A DNA stretch of 64,000 nucleotides. Origin: Siphonodentalium dalli. Its lineage: Eukaryota; Mollusca; Scaphopoda; Gadilida; Siphonodentaliidae. The position numbers and the translations under genes were made by a program. The stretch's first letter is position 1. Each line of letters begins with the position of its first letter. This document shows positions 1-11,956 of the stretch, piece by piece. Location of the stretch: positions 135,946,960 to 136,010,959 of the forward strand of contig CP136062.1 of NCBI GenBank assembly GCA_032622095.1, given 5' to 3'. The notes under the pieces are model-generated. The model worked only from the letters and a program-made list of their open reading frames with translations, did no database searches and was not told the DNA's origin.

Positions 1-1040
1 AACATTTGGCAAGATACCATACATCTTTTGATTTTTTTCTGACAAACAATTATTGCTGTGAAATGGGTATGACTGAAATGAAAGTGGATTAACAGGGACG
101 ATGTTGGTCGAGATTATCACATAAAAAGAACATTTAAACATAGAAATGCATACTTTTTTTTACAATTGTTTAAGATCTTACATTTTCATTAGCAAATAAG
201 TATTGATATTTATGACAAACACATATCGGCTATAAAACTGCATACAAAGCTTAATATGCATTTTATTTTACAATCGTTTAAAGCTATATTGATATTGACT
301 CGACATCCTTTTGTTCGCAAACGAGCCCGAAAGGAACATTTGGAAAGAATCCTGCATCCTTATTTTCTGCCTGGTTTATTAGGCCACGTTCACAAGTCAG
401 ACATAGGCTAATTATATCCCCTACATCATATATCGGTTCTAAGTAGTTAATTGCCTGACATCATTTCGTTTACATAATAAGTATTGATTTTTTTCCTGAC
501 AAATATTGATGTACGGTTATCAGATATATGTATATGGTCGGAGAGGCATTATCAGGGATGTTGATCGAGATAACCTCACCAAAACAAGATTTGGGAATAT
601 AATTGCAATCGTTTTAAGAGTAAACAGCAACCCCACATTTTTTAATTTGTGAAATATGTATTTATTTCCTGACAAATATATATGGTTGTCATATATATAG
701 TTGTCGTTTGTAGCACACAGTTCGAGAAGTCTGATTGTTATTCTCTGTTCAACTCGATAAAAGAGACGAAATGATTGACAGTCGGTCGGTACAGACCTCA
801 CAGTGAAGGTCACAGCGCGCGCCTGCGCAATACTCGCGCAATAGATATTTTGAGTCCTATGCGCATGTGTAAGCCAAAAACCATACTTATTTTACAACCA
901 TACTAATATTTCAGAACACCGGTACTCAGGTTAAATAATTTAAAACAGGTTAATATTAGCCCAATGCTCCTGTGTTTCTAGGTGATACACCAGGTCATGC
1001 CTATACACAATGTAGTTTATGGGTACCGGTAGGTTACATT
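1..1040. other. Gene-free AT-rich stretch with a diverged duplicated segment
   Basis: No convincing coding region was seen. Two related segments are visible at about 31-180 and 490-620. Both have a run of T followed by CTGACAAA, then an ATCAGGGA/AACAGGGA-type word and a GTTGGTCGAGAT/GTTGATCGAGAT word. A third CTGACAAATAT word lies near 670. They look like old copies of one repeat about 450 bp apart. Nothing else is recognised. Confidence 0.4.
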
Positions 1041-1044
1041 GTAG

Positions 1045-1200
1045 TTACAATTACGCTTAAGCGCAATTCATTGCGCTTAAGGCTAAGCATAAATGTCCTA
1101 AAATTTGTGCTTAAGCACAATATGTGGTATTTGCACTTAAGCGTTTGCGCTTTAGCGCAATTCATTATTAAATGTGAATTTGGACTCCCATAAAGGCTTG
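1045..1200. repeat. Cluster of GCGCTTAAGCGC-type palindromes (copy 1)
   Basis: Several self-complementary words built on TTGCGCTTAAGCGCAA occur within 150 bp, some decayed (for example TGTGCTTAAGCACA). The block ends in a word pattern, GTGAATTTGGACTCCCATA, that also ends the related block at 57470-57575. It is therefore a dispersed repeat rather than a local accident. No terminal repeats or target duplication could be fixed here. Confidence 0.55.
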
Positions 1201-3540
1201 TAATTGTATATAGGTCTAAAGAAAGAATAATTTTGTTGTTCTTAAAGCCATGATACTTGATAGCGATGTTGTGATATTTGTGATATATAATAATTATAAT
1301 TAAGTACAAATATAAATTATAATCTCCATTATCATCAAAAGACCGCTCCCAAATCAAAGGCAATTAACATAGAAGGCCGTACAATTAATACCACGCTACC
1401 TAATTACCCGAATTGATTAGGGGCCGAATCGTCCCTGCCAAATCTTCCCTGGACCGAAAAAACCAAGCCTGAATCTGCCCTGGGCCTAATCGTCCCGCTC
1501 CCGTGCATTTAATTATCATTTATGTAGAAAACACTACAATGACCCCTGTCACGTGACGCTACGCGAGACTGCATGCATGGTGTGCATTTGTGTATACAGA
1601 AATGCACATGGTGTGCATCTATCATTCTGTGTAAAAATTATTACCGTTACGACAACTAGACTTGAAAGTTCTAGCCTCATCTGAGTCATCAGTGTGGTCC
1701 CACGATTTGGATTAGATTTAGATCATCAAACAATCAAACAATAGTGGTATTTAGGGAAGATAGGAATAGTCATTAGTCATTCAATAAACTGATAGAGCTC
1801 GATTTGCACATTATGATAATACTAATAATCATGTTGTTGTTCTTCTTCTGACTGCTTTGACTCAAAAGTCTAATACTAATAGTCAGATCTGCAATTTAGC
1901 CAGACCTGATTTTTAGTTGACTTCCGCGAATTCGGGAGCTCCGCAAACGCCGCGTGAAACGGGGACCTACTCACTCAGCTACTGCCAGTACTGGAACAAC
2001 AAATCTTTAAAAATGAATGGTTTTGCGAATTCATGTTCAAATCGTCCATATATATATCAGGGAACGTGTTCAAATTGTTCAATTTATCTTTTTTTTTTCT
2101 TCATATTTTCAGCGTCATATCACCATAACAACAGTTATGCCCCTTGGTGTTCCGAAGCCGGTGCTCGGAAAAGAAAGCCATGTCAGAAATAATCCTCCTA
2201 TCTGAGCAAGTGGCAGTGGGGTGAAATATAGCGGGTGAAATATAGCGGTTAAAATTTTGGCGTTTAATTTCAAAAGGACGATATTTACGTGCGCTCGCGC
2301 AACAGTATGGCGATCAGACAGATTCGTAGGTTGGTGTCACCCTACTCCGTTTCACTCCATGACGTCACCAAAAACGACGTAAAACATCGTGGCGTTCTGA
2401 CATTTTTACTGTGCCGCGTTTTTGCTATGTTTATTTTATGTGTTGTTTTCGATTATTTGTTTGTCGCCGACATCGCCATTTGTCGGGATTCCCTGTTTCT
2501 ATATTTAAAACTGGCATGCTCGTAGTGAGCCTCGATTTCGATTTTTTCTCCCAGGTCAAAATACGTCAAAGTTATGACAAAAATAGATCGACCTACATTT
2601 TCTCCATCAGAACTCTACATCAAAGAGTCTATAGACTCATTCGGGACCTACATAGACTCCTTCATTTGGGTATTTTTACTTATAATTGGGAAGTTTTATC
2701 ATTTTTGGTTCGTGCGAAGACCTCTTTTTATCGTGCGGGAAAAGAGAGACATTCAAAAGGCGATTTCGTAATTCGACGCAATTGGCTGAATAGCATAACC
2801 TTCAGCCGAGTTCCGGGTCAAATACGACGAATGACGTAACACAAAACAAAACGCATTTGTTGACACAAACACCGTTTGAAGAGTTTATTATTACATAAAA
2901 TGATCGTTATTGATTAATTATTGATTAATTATTTATATTTATTGTTGCATATTGGCTGCTATCAATATTTACACAAATGGTATTAATTATTTCTTATAAT
3001 TGCTCCTTTGGTCAACTTTGACTATCGGAAAATGAAAATGAAAATATGCCGCTGAAAAAAATGTAATCGATATTAAAGTCTCATCCTTTCGGCAACATGG
3101 AATTGGTTTTAATTACTTAAATGATTAATATAGTAATTTGTCTTTTATCTGTGATGAAATGAGAAATGGTAATTGTCTTTTTTTGCTAACATTAAATTAA
3201 ATTAAATAAATTAAGTAAAATACAGTGAAATTATTTTTTTAATTATTGTTTATTACATTTTTGCGCACGTTGGCATCTCTCTGAGTGCATTCTAGTTATT
3301 CATGACACGACCTCTGGTTATAGTGTCACGACCTCTGGTTATAGTGACATGAAGGGTCAGCCGATTCCAAAATTATTGTTGGCGACGGCCGCCATTTTGT
3401 ATTGATTAATACCACCTCGAAATGTGTAATAGGGCAAAATGATCCAGGGCAAAAATAAAAAACTTTGTTCCGGCAAATGTTAGCTATTATTATTATTGTT
3501 TATTTCAGACAAGGTATGCCCATATATGGAAATCAAACAT
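1200..3540. other. No gene recognised
   Basis: Short open frames occur at 1917-2205 and 2289-2839, but none shows a family motif or splice structure. A 22-bp word containing ACGACCTCTGGTTATAGTG is duplicated in tandem at about 3305-3350, and GTGAAATATAGCGG is doubled near 2221-2248. The AT-rich part at 2880-3260 looks like ordinary intergenic sequence. Confidence 0.35.
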
Positions 3541-3830
3541 ACAATTACATATATAGAATTTGGTTCCAATGAAGGAATAAATCAGACTTGTAAATAATAT
3601 CTGATTGACATATAGCATTTAACAACCCGTTACCAGATGTAAAACACTCTCTCGAAATGCATACACACCCTTTAGTGGAGCGGACGGAACCGATTTCAGA
3701 AAGTTTAGTCCATCGGCACCACACACGGGCTTGTTGTACATCATTTTGAAGGTTATGACATTCCGCATCGGATAGGACCCGGTGTGAAATATACAAATGA
3801 TGCAAAAGATGATTTTTAGCTGATTAAGTG

Positions 3831-4830
3831 CCAAAATTCAGCAAAAATCCCTGTTTTTGTAAAATTCGGCAAAATGAGAAATAAAAGTATAGAAACGCGA
3901 ACATTTTGCGCTAAAATATTGTATTCTACTTACCTCTAGATATTTACTATTATAGTGGTACGATTTCTCTGATATAAAGAAGATTTTTTTTAGATTTATT
4001 GTAAAAATAGACTAAACAGCACAATTTTTAATTTTTTTTGCCTCACTTAATGGGCGATAGATCAATATTGTTTTGACCAAGGATATCGTATATAGTCTAG
4101 AAAAGTGCGGATATATATACCGCATACGCCAATATGCTGAATATGCCATCATATTTAACACGTGATGTGTTATGTAAGATTATTTCAACCCTCACCCCAA
4201 AATTCAGCAAAAAGTCACTGTTTTATGGAAATTCGGCACAAAAGAATACAAAAGCCCAGATATTCGGGATATGTTTGTGCTATGATATAGCAGGTTACAC
4301 ACTTATAAATACAAAGTAATGAAATGCCACGATTGCGGTGATAGATGTAAAAATTTCTTAAATTTACGTGGAAAATAGACAAAAAAATCATTCATTTTCA
4401 GTTGTTTCGCCCCTTTTAATAGGCGATTATTCAGTATTGCTTTGAATGGACATACAGAATATAATATAGAAACTTGTGGAAATATATACTGCATTTGACT
4501 GTAAGATAATGATGTCATTATTTGCCATAGATGCTATGTGGTGGTAGATTGTGTCGCCCCCACCCCAAAATTCAGAAGAAAAAAAAAATCAGTTTTAGAA
4601 ATTTCGGTATGGCAGAATACAAAAGCACAACTCCGATTATTTTGTGCTATTATATTGAAGTCTACCCACTTCGAGATATACATTCTGATAACGTCATGGT
4701 ATCATTTACAGATGGCAAATTTCGGAGTTTTCTGATGAAAGTAGACCGAAAATCGTGAAATATAAACTTGTTTTGCCCCTCTACATGGGTGATAATTCAA
4801 TTCCATTTTGAACAATAATCCAGGACAAAC
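3831..4830 (+). repeat. Three diverged ~366-bp tandem units in the left arm
   Basis: The phrase AAAATTCAG plus an A-rich run recurs at about 3833, 4199 and 4567, spaced about 366 bp. In each unit it is followed by an AAATTCGGCA/AAATTTCGGTA word, a TAGAC word before an A-rich run, then a TTTCGCC/TTTTGCC word and a 'GGCGAT' or 'GGTGAT' word. The units are strongly diverged from each other but conserved between the two arms. The triplication therefore predates the inverted duplication. Confidence 0.7.
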
Positions 4831-4995
4831 TTCAAGAGTTGACGAGACACATAACGCATATGAATGTTTTCGGATTGTATCATCTTCTGTCGCATTTGTT
4901 TGGTTACGTTATATTGCACCCATCGCCCCAACAATACAATACATTGCAAGATGAGACAAGCAAGGAATATTCCTATACATATTTATGCATTATAC

Positions 4996-6594
4996 CAGGG
5001 GGGTCGGAAAAAAGTGACATGACATTAGGCTGAAAAAACTTTTTTCCGGCTCTTGGGTACCCACCACCCCCCCCCCCCCCCTATTTGAAGGAAAAAATAT
5101 TTTTTCCAATTTCATGCGGGGTACCCACCCCCTTTTTACCTCCAAATCTGTAATATCACACCATTTAAGCTTGATGGTCAGTATTACAGTTACCCTATTT
5201 CCATTTCTGGTTCTTCTAAGTCATTCCAACTTTTGTAACAACACGAAACAGGTTCTAAAAAAATACCTGGAAAAACCCAAAATAACACACAGAATACATG
5301 TGCTGATCAGTAAATTATTGATTGATTCTTCCCCAAATATTGTCTAAGGTAGCTCATAATGCTCATTATACATGAAAACAAATATAAAAGCATTAGTGTA
5401 CCTTCTTTTCATCACAGAAAGTGTAACTTTAGATGTGTCCCATAGTATCACATGAATTTATGTCAATTATGATTTTTGAAAAAATTATTAGGGCAACACC
5501 ACCTGGCAATTAACTCTCCAACAATACAGGTATTCAGCTGAAATCCACTATGTATCACAAAACTAATTTTCATTTCCATGAGCTGAGTTCTTGGGCTAGG
5601 TACTGTGCTAAGGCCAGACCCAGGTCAAGCATTCATACAAATACATGTACTGCGTGTAAATAGAAACTTGAAAATAAGACGGTCATATGCAGTCTGCAGA
5701 ATAAGCTCCAAGGAGGGTGAGTTTTGTGATGCTACCCAGCAGAGTGGGCTATAGCATTACCAAATTCACCATATGTGACCCTCATATGTAGCTAGTTCTC
5801 CATGGTTGGTCGAGACCAAAATAGAATGAGGTCGTTAGAGGTTGAATTTGTTGATGCTATGCCGGGTAGTATCGCCAAATTCGCCCTCTGCAGACTTCGA
5901 TCATTTTGCTGATGACCAGCACATTATTTTTAGACTTGCATATTATATTAAGTTATATTATATTTTCTTTCCCTTCTTTTCACTCATCTGTTCTGATTTT
6001 GTTTATTCCACTTAGCAGCCTTCTCCATATCTACACATTCAAGGTCTATGTATGCTCGCCCAATCTTTTATCTGGGTCCCACCATCTCAAGATTATTATC
6101 TCAGTGATATGCGTTGTTGCAGTCTACCGTCCCATGCCAAGTTCCGATACAATTTTGACTGAGTCATCTGATCTGATCAGGTATAATGAGTAAATATTAA
6201 TGAGATAAATGAATAGCTTTTTTCATTTTATTTATATTAAAGTTTATTCATGTGCTACATAACTGTCCATTTTCATCTGGAACCAGTAGCATTGGTACAT
6301 GGCAATGTGATCGGATGTAAAAGGCGAATTCCTGAGAGTTGGTTCGTAATCTGGATTTCTGAGAAGCATCATGCCCATATCCACACTAACTACCCCCCTA
6401 AGCACTGCCCTAAGTGCCATACACACCTTAACAATGATGCTGAACACTTTGAGGCATCTATATTGAAGAAATGTTGTAAGAGGAAAAAATTGCGACCACT
6501 CAGGAAAAAAGTTACTTTTTCGCAGCTGAACCACCCACCCACCCCGGCCTAGTGTATGGAAAAAAGTGGATGACCCCCCCCCCCCCCCCCCCTG
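4996..6594. mobile_element. 1.6-kb DNA transposon with 7-bp target duplication ATTATAC
   Basis: ATTATAC lies directly before the element (4989-4995) and directly after it (6595-6601). The element begins CAGGGGGGTC and ends in a long C tract followed by CTG, so the termini are inverted CAGGGG. The other arm of the giant inverted repeat carries the empty site: its reverse complement reads GCATTATACACATACC with a single ATTATAC (10041-10047). No transposase frame was seen inside, so it is non-autonomous. A 7-bp duplication and CA termini leave the superfamily open; P-like or hAT-like are possible. It contains an older fragment of another element at about 5690-5905. Confidence 0.85.
5690..5905. 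mobile_element. Diverged fragment of the GAGGTCCCCAGAGGGTGAA element
   Basis: Contains CTGCAGAATAAG, GGAGGGTGAG and GTGATGCTA words followed by inverted counterparts (CACCAAATTCGCCCTCTGCAGA-like, split). These match the better copies at 15.5, 30.5, 31.4, 37.7 and 49.3 kb. It is nested inside the 4996-6594 element and is more decayed than the other copies. Confidence 0.5.
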
Positions 6595-6925
6595 ATTATA
6601 CACATACCTTATCAAGCTGAGGCGTTTGATATATAGTTACTTGAGTTACATCATTGTATATGTTTACTTCGCATAATATAGCTTCACATTTGTATAAGAT
6701 TATACGTATTGGGAGGTTTAGTTATTGTTAATAACCAGGTTCAGCCACAGTACATGTTACTTGTAACGTGTGTTGCCATTACCAACGAAATCATCTGACT
6801 CACATGACCATTCCGCTTACATGTACACCATCAAACAACCGTTTAGACGTTTTGTGTCAAATGTGCAGCATTGCGAAATGTGTATCAGAGGGGTGTCCAA
6901 TATTTATATCAATCGACGAACGTGT

Positions 6926-7680
6926 GCTTAGTTACCGTAGGTCGTCTGCACCCTGTGACCGATGAAAGTCAAAGTGTGTTTGTATCTGGGTGCAGAAATG
7001 TTCTCCAATGAGGTCGCATAGCCTACTCTTCTTCGATACACATAGAGGGTTTTTAGCGACCAATGGGCATGAACTACCCACGAGACGGCACAGCCTTTAA
7101 GGTGAGCTCGCGATCTCACCACATCTATATATGCATGGCTCAACCCTGCAAGTTGAGCCAAGGGGTCGTGTTTGGAATGAACCTGCAGCCACCCGGGACG
7201 TGATGCCCACCCCCCCCCCCCCCGTGGCTGCCACTTCCCTTTAATCATATAATAGAATATTTGTTTTACATCAACAGTACTGTACAAACAGTATATACAC
7301 TGTATTTCTGTGGCTCTCATATCTGGGAGTCATCATCCACGACTTTGCCCTATGGGGACCTTCCCACAGTATTTTGATTTTAATGCGTCACGATCTTCTT
7401 GGTCACAGCCATCAAATCGAGCCTTGTCATCAACCTTGCGATGTTTTTTAATTCTATCTATCGTCCTTGAATCCCCCTTGGGGTACCATGGCGCCGTTTC
7501 TGGGTTGGGCCATATTTCTTGGAATATGATGAGGAACAGATGCCGTAATATCTCCAAGGCCTTGATCATTACATGTCGAATTTCTCTGACCATGTATGTC
7601 TTCCAATGTGTCACGAAGAATATATTTCTCCTGTGCATTTGGTTTCACTTCAGGATAGGGTGGTTTGGTTCAGCTTTTTG
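6926..7680 (-). other. Loop sequence of the giant inverted repeat, no clear gene
   Basis: Minus-strand frames here (for example 7333-7638 and 7454-7648) follow the retroelement remnant at 7685-9200 and may be its decayed downstream part. No reverse transcriptase, RNase H or integrase motif was recognised. A poly-C tract lies at 7208-7223. Confidence 0.3.
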
Positions 7681-7684
7681 AAAC

Positions 7685-8165
7685 TCATCCCCATTGTTTA
7701 CGGTAGCAGAAACTACTGCTGTATTGCCATGTGGTCATAGAGACCCATAATAGGTTCGTTAAGCTTTCTGAGCATTTGTGAATGTCCAGACCTTCCAGGA
7801 GTAACATATGGCATATTCTGCCAACATCTGTGTTCTCTACGATAGCTGGTGCCTGATCCGTGGTGCTTATCGTGGTATAAGTGGGCTCGTGATCCACAGT
7901 GTCAAAAGTTCCAATTCCTTCTGTGGAATTTGTGTTGATGTGTTCTGACAAGTGACGAGAAGATACTATCTCTGGCAGAGTTTCCGATGAGTTAGATGAT
8001 ACAACTCGGTAAGCCTTATTCGTTTCGTTGGACTCAATAATCAGCAGCTCGTGTGCTACATCATTTATGTAACATATGGTGTTTATCTTCCGATAAGTAG
8101 TCATACAGTTTCTTTGAGAGTATGGAAACTGTTTTTCCAGTACCAATCAGAAACCTCACTGGCTG
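7685..8165 (-). pseudogene. Retroelement protease region and following sequence, decayed
   Basis: The start of a retropepsin-like domain lies at 8195-8075 on the minus strand. It reads GGLYLDCNLYGQPVRFLI, then G-T-G where the family has the catalytic Asp-Thr-Gly triad. The Asp is therefore replaced by Gly and the copy should be inactive. A 153-residue open frame (7685-8146) continues downstream with no recognised motif. It lies directly after the Gag remnant, in the order expected for a Ty3/Gypsy element. Assignment rests on the flap of hydrophobic residues before the triad and on the neighbouring Gag. Confidence 0.55.
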
Positions 8166-8182
8166 CCCATAGAGATTGCAAT

Positions 8183-9200
8183 CTAAATATAGCCCCCCTC
8201 TACAGAAGAGCTGTACATGTATCTAACAAACTCGTTGGAGTTACGATGTCCACTTGTGTTCTGCTCGTCTCCCCTACCACGATAGGCATTATGACACATG
8301 TCGCGTGGATTGTGAGAAGTTCTGCATCTGGTGCGTTCTTTGTATTCGTTTGTGTAATAATCAGGATTATCATTATAATTATGTCTCCACTGTCTATCGT
8401 CACGACAGTCCATCCAGGACTCATTTGTGTTACTCTTTTTCTCCTTGTTTTGGTTCTCCAAGTTTGTCATTCTTTGTTAATCTCCCCTTTACACCTCTTC
8501 ACATCAGTCAATATTTGTTTTATCTCCTTCGTCTCAGAGATGGACTGTTGCGAGCTATTTTGAGTTTTCCCATTAGAACCAGTTTGGGGCTTCAGTTCAT
8601 CTCTTATCTTTTTGAGTTCTTCAAACTCTATATTTTTGCTTTGTGTTGAATCTGCTTCACTTACTGCCCTAGCATAGTATTTAGCCCTATGTTTGTCAGA
8701 CTTGGCAAAAGCCTCTAATTCAACTGTATGTCTTATGCTTTCACCAAGAGAGCCCGGTCTTGCTTGTTTTGCCCTGAGCGTATGTCAGGACCATACAAAC
8801 CACCAATGAATTGGTCCTTTGCCAAGATGTCTCTCAATTCATGTGTTGCAGTATGATATAACATATTGGTAAGACGTCGGTAACTCCCCCTGCCCTTTGT
8901 CGTTGTGCACGCAATTGTACGATCTGGTCAGTCAGGCTTTTGGCAGCAAATCGGCCTTCTATCGCACCAACAAGAACTTTGTAGTCTTCTTCTTGTCCTA
9001 GGAGTAGGTCACCGAGTGTTCATTGCGCCAATCATCTCATCAATTTCCAATCCATTTATATTGGAACAAATTTCAAAGTGTGCTTGGTGATCTAACCATG
9101 ATCTTGTGCCATTATAGCTATCTGGTTTTACAAATTGTTTCCGTTTTTCATCGGATTTTCTAGAACAATTTCGGTTCGGGTGGTATTTAGTGCAATGCAT
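8183..9200 (-). pseudogene. Ty3/Gypsy Gag remnant, frameshifted
   Basis: Reading the minus strand from 9200, the pieces are an N-terminal 'KPDSYNGTRSWLDHQAHFEI' segment and then, in another frame, an 'AAKSLTDQIVQLRAQRQ' segment. A third piece has 'LAKDQFIGGL', and a fourth has 'ELEAFAKSDKHRAKYYARA' followed by a charged tail. This order matches the capsid of Ty3/Gypsy Gag proteins, in which an SWxxxxxHFE-type helix precedes the (R/K)DQFIxGL motif. At least two frameshifts and stop codons break it. The last open part (8183-8470) is Asn/Arg-rich and lacks a clear CCHC knuckle. No long terminal repeat was identified on either side. Confidence 0.7.
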
Positions 9201-9204
9201 TACA

Positions 9205-9711
9205 ATGCATGCCTACCGTAAATTATTATTTGCTGTGTTTGGCACTTGACAGCTTACGCATAATAACCTATTGCACGCATGAATTACGCATATGGTGCTA
9301 CAGGTACATCACTAGAATATGTGTTCTTTCTATCAGTTGTCGATTTTCAATAGTTTCGAAAAACTCAAGTATATGGGCACGCGAGTTTTGCACGCATTCA
9401 TCTAGTGTACAACTAACATTTTTATCATGTAAACAACAGAATTAAATACAAACATAACTATAGCACAATGCTGCGTGTGGCAAGAAGATTGAATGCAATG
9501 AACGGCACTATTTTCTCCCAATTGGACTCGCAGTAGTCAATTCTGTAAAAATGAGTTTAGACCGAACGAAACACATACGCCTACCATAAGCTATACTTGT
9601 AATTCTTATATGTATATTACTATTATAATAGTAGTTCGTACAAACAACCCATTTGGGAAAAGTAACGGCGTGGTCACCGCTGCTGAAGAATTTAACAAAA
9701 GTTCACTAAGT
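9205..9711. other. Loop sequence upstream of the Gag remnant
   Basis: No gene is seen. This is where a leader or 5' long terminal repeat of the minus-strand retroelement would be expected. No matching direct repeat was found at the other end of the remnant. Confidence 0.3.
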
Positions 9712-11335
9712 ACAGGTTCGTCGATTGATATAAAAATTGGACACCCCACTGATACACATTTCGCAATGCTGCACATTTGACACAAAACGTCTAAACGGTT
9801 GAATGATGGTGTACGTGTAAGTGGAATGGTCATGTGAGTCGTGTGATTTCGCTGGTAGTGGCAACACACGTTACAAGTTACATGTACTGTGGCTGAACCT
9901 GGTTATTAACAATAACTAAACCCCCCAATACGTATAATCTTATACAACTGTGAAGCTATATTATGCGAGGTAAACATATAGAATGATGTAATTTCTTCAA
10001 CTCAAGTAACTATCAAACGCCCCAGCTTGATAAGGTATGTGTATAATGCATAAATGTGTATAGGAATATTCCGTGTTTGTCTCATCTTGCAATGTATTGT
10101 ATTGTTGGGGCGATGGGTACAACAACGTAACCAAACAAATGCGACAGAAGATGATACAATCCGAAAACATTCATATGCATTATGTGTCTCGTCAACACTT
10201 GAGAGTTTGTCCTGGATTATTGTTCAACATGGAATTGAATTATCACCCATGTAGAGGGGCAAACAAGTTTATATTTCACGATTTTCGGTTTACTTTCATC
10301 AGAAAACTCCGAAATTTGCCATCTGTAAATGATACCATGACGTTATCAGAATGTATATCTCGAAGTGGGTAGACTTCAATATAATAGCACGAAATAATCG
10401 GAGTTGTGCTTTTGTATTCTGCCATACCGAAATTTCTAAAACTGATTTTGTTTCTTCTGAATTTTGGGGTGGGGGGTGACACAATCTACCACCACATATG
10501 ATATATGGCAAAGAATGACATCTTTATCCTACAAACATATGCAGTATATATTTCCACAAGTTTCTATACTATATACGGGATGTCCATTCAATGCAATACT
10601 GAATAATCGCCTATTAAGAGGGGCGAAACAACTGAAAATGAAAGATTTTTTGTCTATTTTCCACGTAAATTTAAGAACTTTTTACATCTATCACCGCAAT
10701 CATGGTATTTCATTACTTTGTATTTATAAGTGTGTAACCTGCTATATCATAGCACAAACATATCCCGAATATCTGGGCTTTTGTATTCATTTGTGCCGAA
10801 TTTCCCTAAAACAGTAACTTTTTGCTGAATTTTGGGGTGAGGGTTGAAATAATTTTACATAACACATCACGTGTTAAATATGATGGCATATTCGGTATAT
10901 TGTCGTATGCGGTATATATATCCGCACTTTTCTAGACTATATACGATATCCTTGGTCAAAACAATATTGATCTATCGCCCATTAAGTGAGGCAAAAAAAA
11001 ATGGAAAATTGCGCTGTTTTGTCTATTTTTACAATAAATAAAAAAAAAATCTTCTTTATATCAGAGAAATCGTACCACTCTCATAGTAAATGTCTATAGG
11101 TATATAGACTACAATATTTTAGCGGAAAACGTTCGCGTTTCTATACTTTTATTTCTCATTTTGCCGAATTTTACAAAAACAGGGATTTTTGCTGAATTTT
11201 GGCACTTAATCAGCTAAAAATCATCTTTTGCATCATTTGTATACTTCACACCGGGTCCTATCCGATGCGGAATGTCATAACTTTCAAAATGATGTATCAC
11301 AAGCCCGTGTGTGGTGCCGATGGACTAAACTCCTA
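9712..11335 (-). repeat. Right arm of the giant inverted repeat, unsplit
   Basis: Reverse-complement copy of the left arm without the 4996-6594 insertion; the empty site is 10041-10047. It contains the three ~366-bp units in inverted order. Open frames in it (10276-10511, 10464-10817) are mirror images of frames in the left arm and are not thought to be genes. Confidence 0.8.
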
Positions 11336-11368
11336 CTTCTAGTGAACTTTTTGAGTTTGTCCGCTCTA

Positions 11369-11899
11369 CTACTTTCGTATCAACATTGCTAAGGAAAACA
11401 TTCTATCTCTTACAAACATCCCACTCGCACTACATGACCTTTCATACCCAATAAACTTTCTGTAAGCATTGTTGAAACAAACAGTGAGTTTTTTTAAACA
11501 TTTGCTGGTATAGTTAAGCCAAAGATGAGCACAATATAATGGTGATACATACATTTGGAATAAATATTTCTTAACATCAAGTGAACATCTGTAAAACTTT
11601 CTTATGAGTATATTTGAACGTGTGCAGATAGAACGATACTGGCGCATAATGTCATCATTATCAGAAAAATCAACATTGAGTATGTGACCAAGATACTTAT
11701 AAGAGGACACGAACTTGAGTTCAGTGTCGTTTAATATGAGTTTTGGAAATGTGCGAATGTGCAGGGATTTTGGAATGAAACCATCCCAACGGTCTTTTGG
11801 TGTGTTATATACCAAATCAATAGCATTAGCCTCTTCACATATTCTCAATAATACTTCACCATATATGTAGGAACAACATGCTCCTAAAGCCAAAGACAT
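11369..11899 (-). pseudogene. Non-LTR retrotransposon reverse transcriptase, C-terminal fragment
   Basis: A 176-residue frame carries 'ICEEANAIDLVYNTPKDRW' and 'FVSSYKYLGHILN'. These correspond to the region after the reverse-transcriptase thumb in LINE-type elements, where an E-x-x-A-x-x-x-x-L-x-Y-N-x-x-K stretch precedes a KYLG motif. A YVSPLYCAHLW stretch follows. The catalytic YxDD box is missing, so only the tail is present. It abuts the outer end of the giant inverted repeat, and that insertion or rearrangement may be what cut it. It is inferred to be a dead 3' fragment. Confidence 0.7.
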
Positions 11900-11956
11900 T
11901 TTAAAAATTGAATGTAAATTAAACCAAAGCTCTGGTTAACAAAAAAGTTAAATTGC

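Larger units (their letters stand above)
3698..11335. repeat. Giant inverted repeat (two ~1.6-kb arms around a 2.8-kb loop)
   Basis: The left arm is 3698-4995 plus 6595-6925; it is split by an insertion. It matches the reverse complement of the right arm, about 9712-11335. Matching landmarks are the translations of 4531-4758 (plus) and 10276-10482 (minus), which are nearly identical, and of 6768-6915 and 9715-9869. Identity looks above 90 percent over long stretches, so the duplication is fairly young. Weak similarity continues outward to about 3667 and 11370, but no target duplication was found. It may be a foldback-type DNA element with very long terminal inverted repeats, an inverted segmental duplication, or an assembly artefact. 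Confidence 0.8.

Noticed and set aside
2289-2839. Possible gene in overlapping plus-strand frames
   Set aside because: No family motif, no splice sites and AT-rich flanks; the length is within chance expectation.
4531-4758. Conserved peptide frame in both arms of the giant inverted repeat
   Set aside because: Similarity reflects the recent inverted duplication, not selection. The frame is short and lacks motifs.
8051-8649. Plus-strand frames of 131-170 residues with hydrophobic stretches
   Set aside because: They are shadows of the minus-strand Gag-protease remnant.
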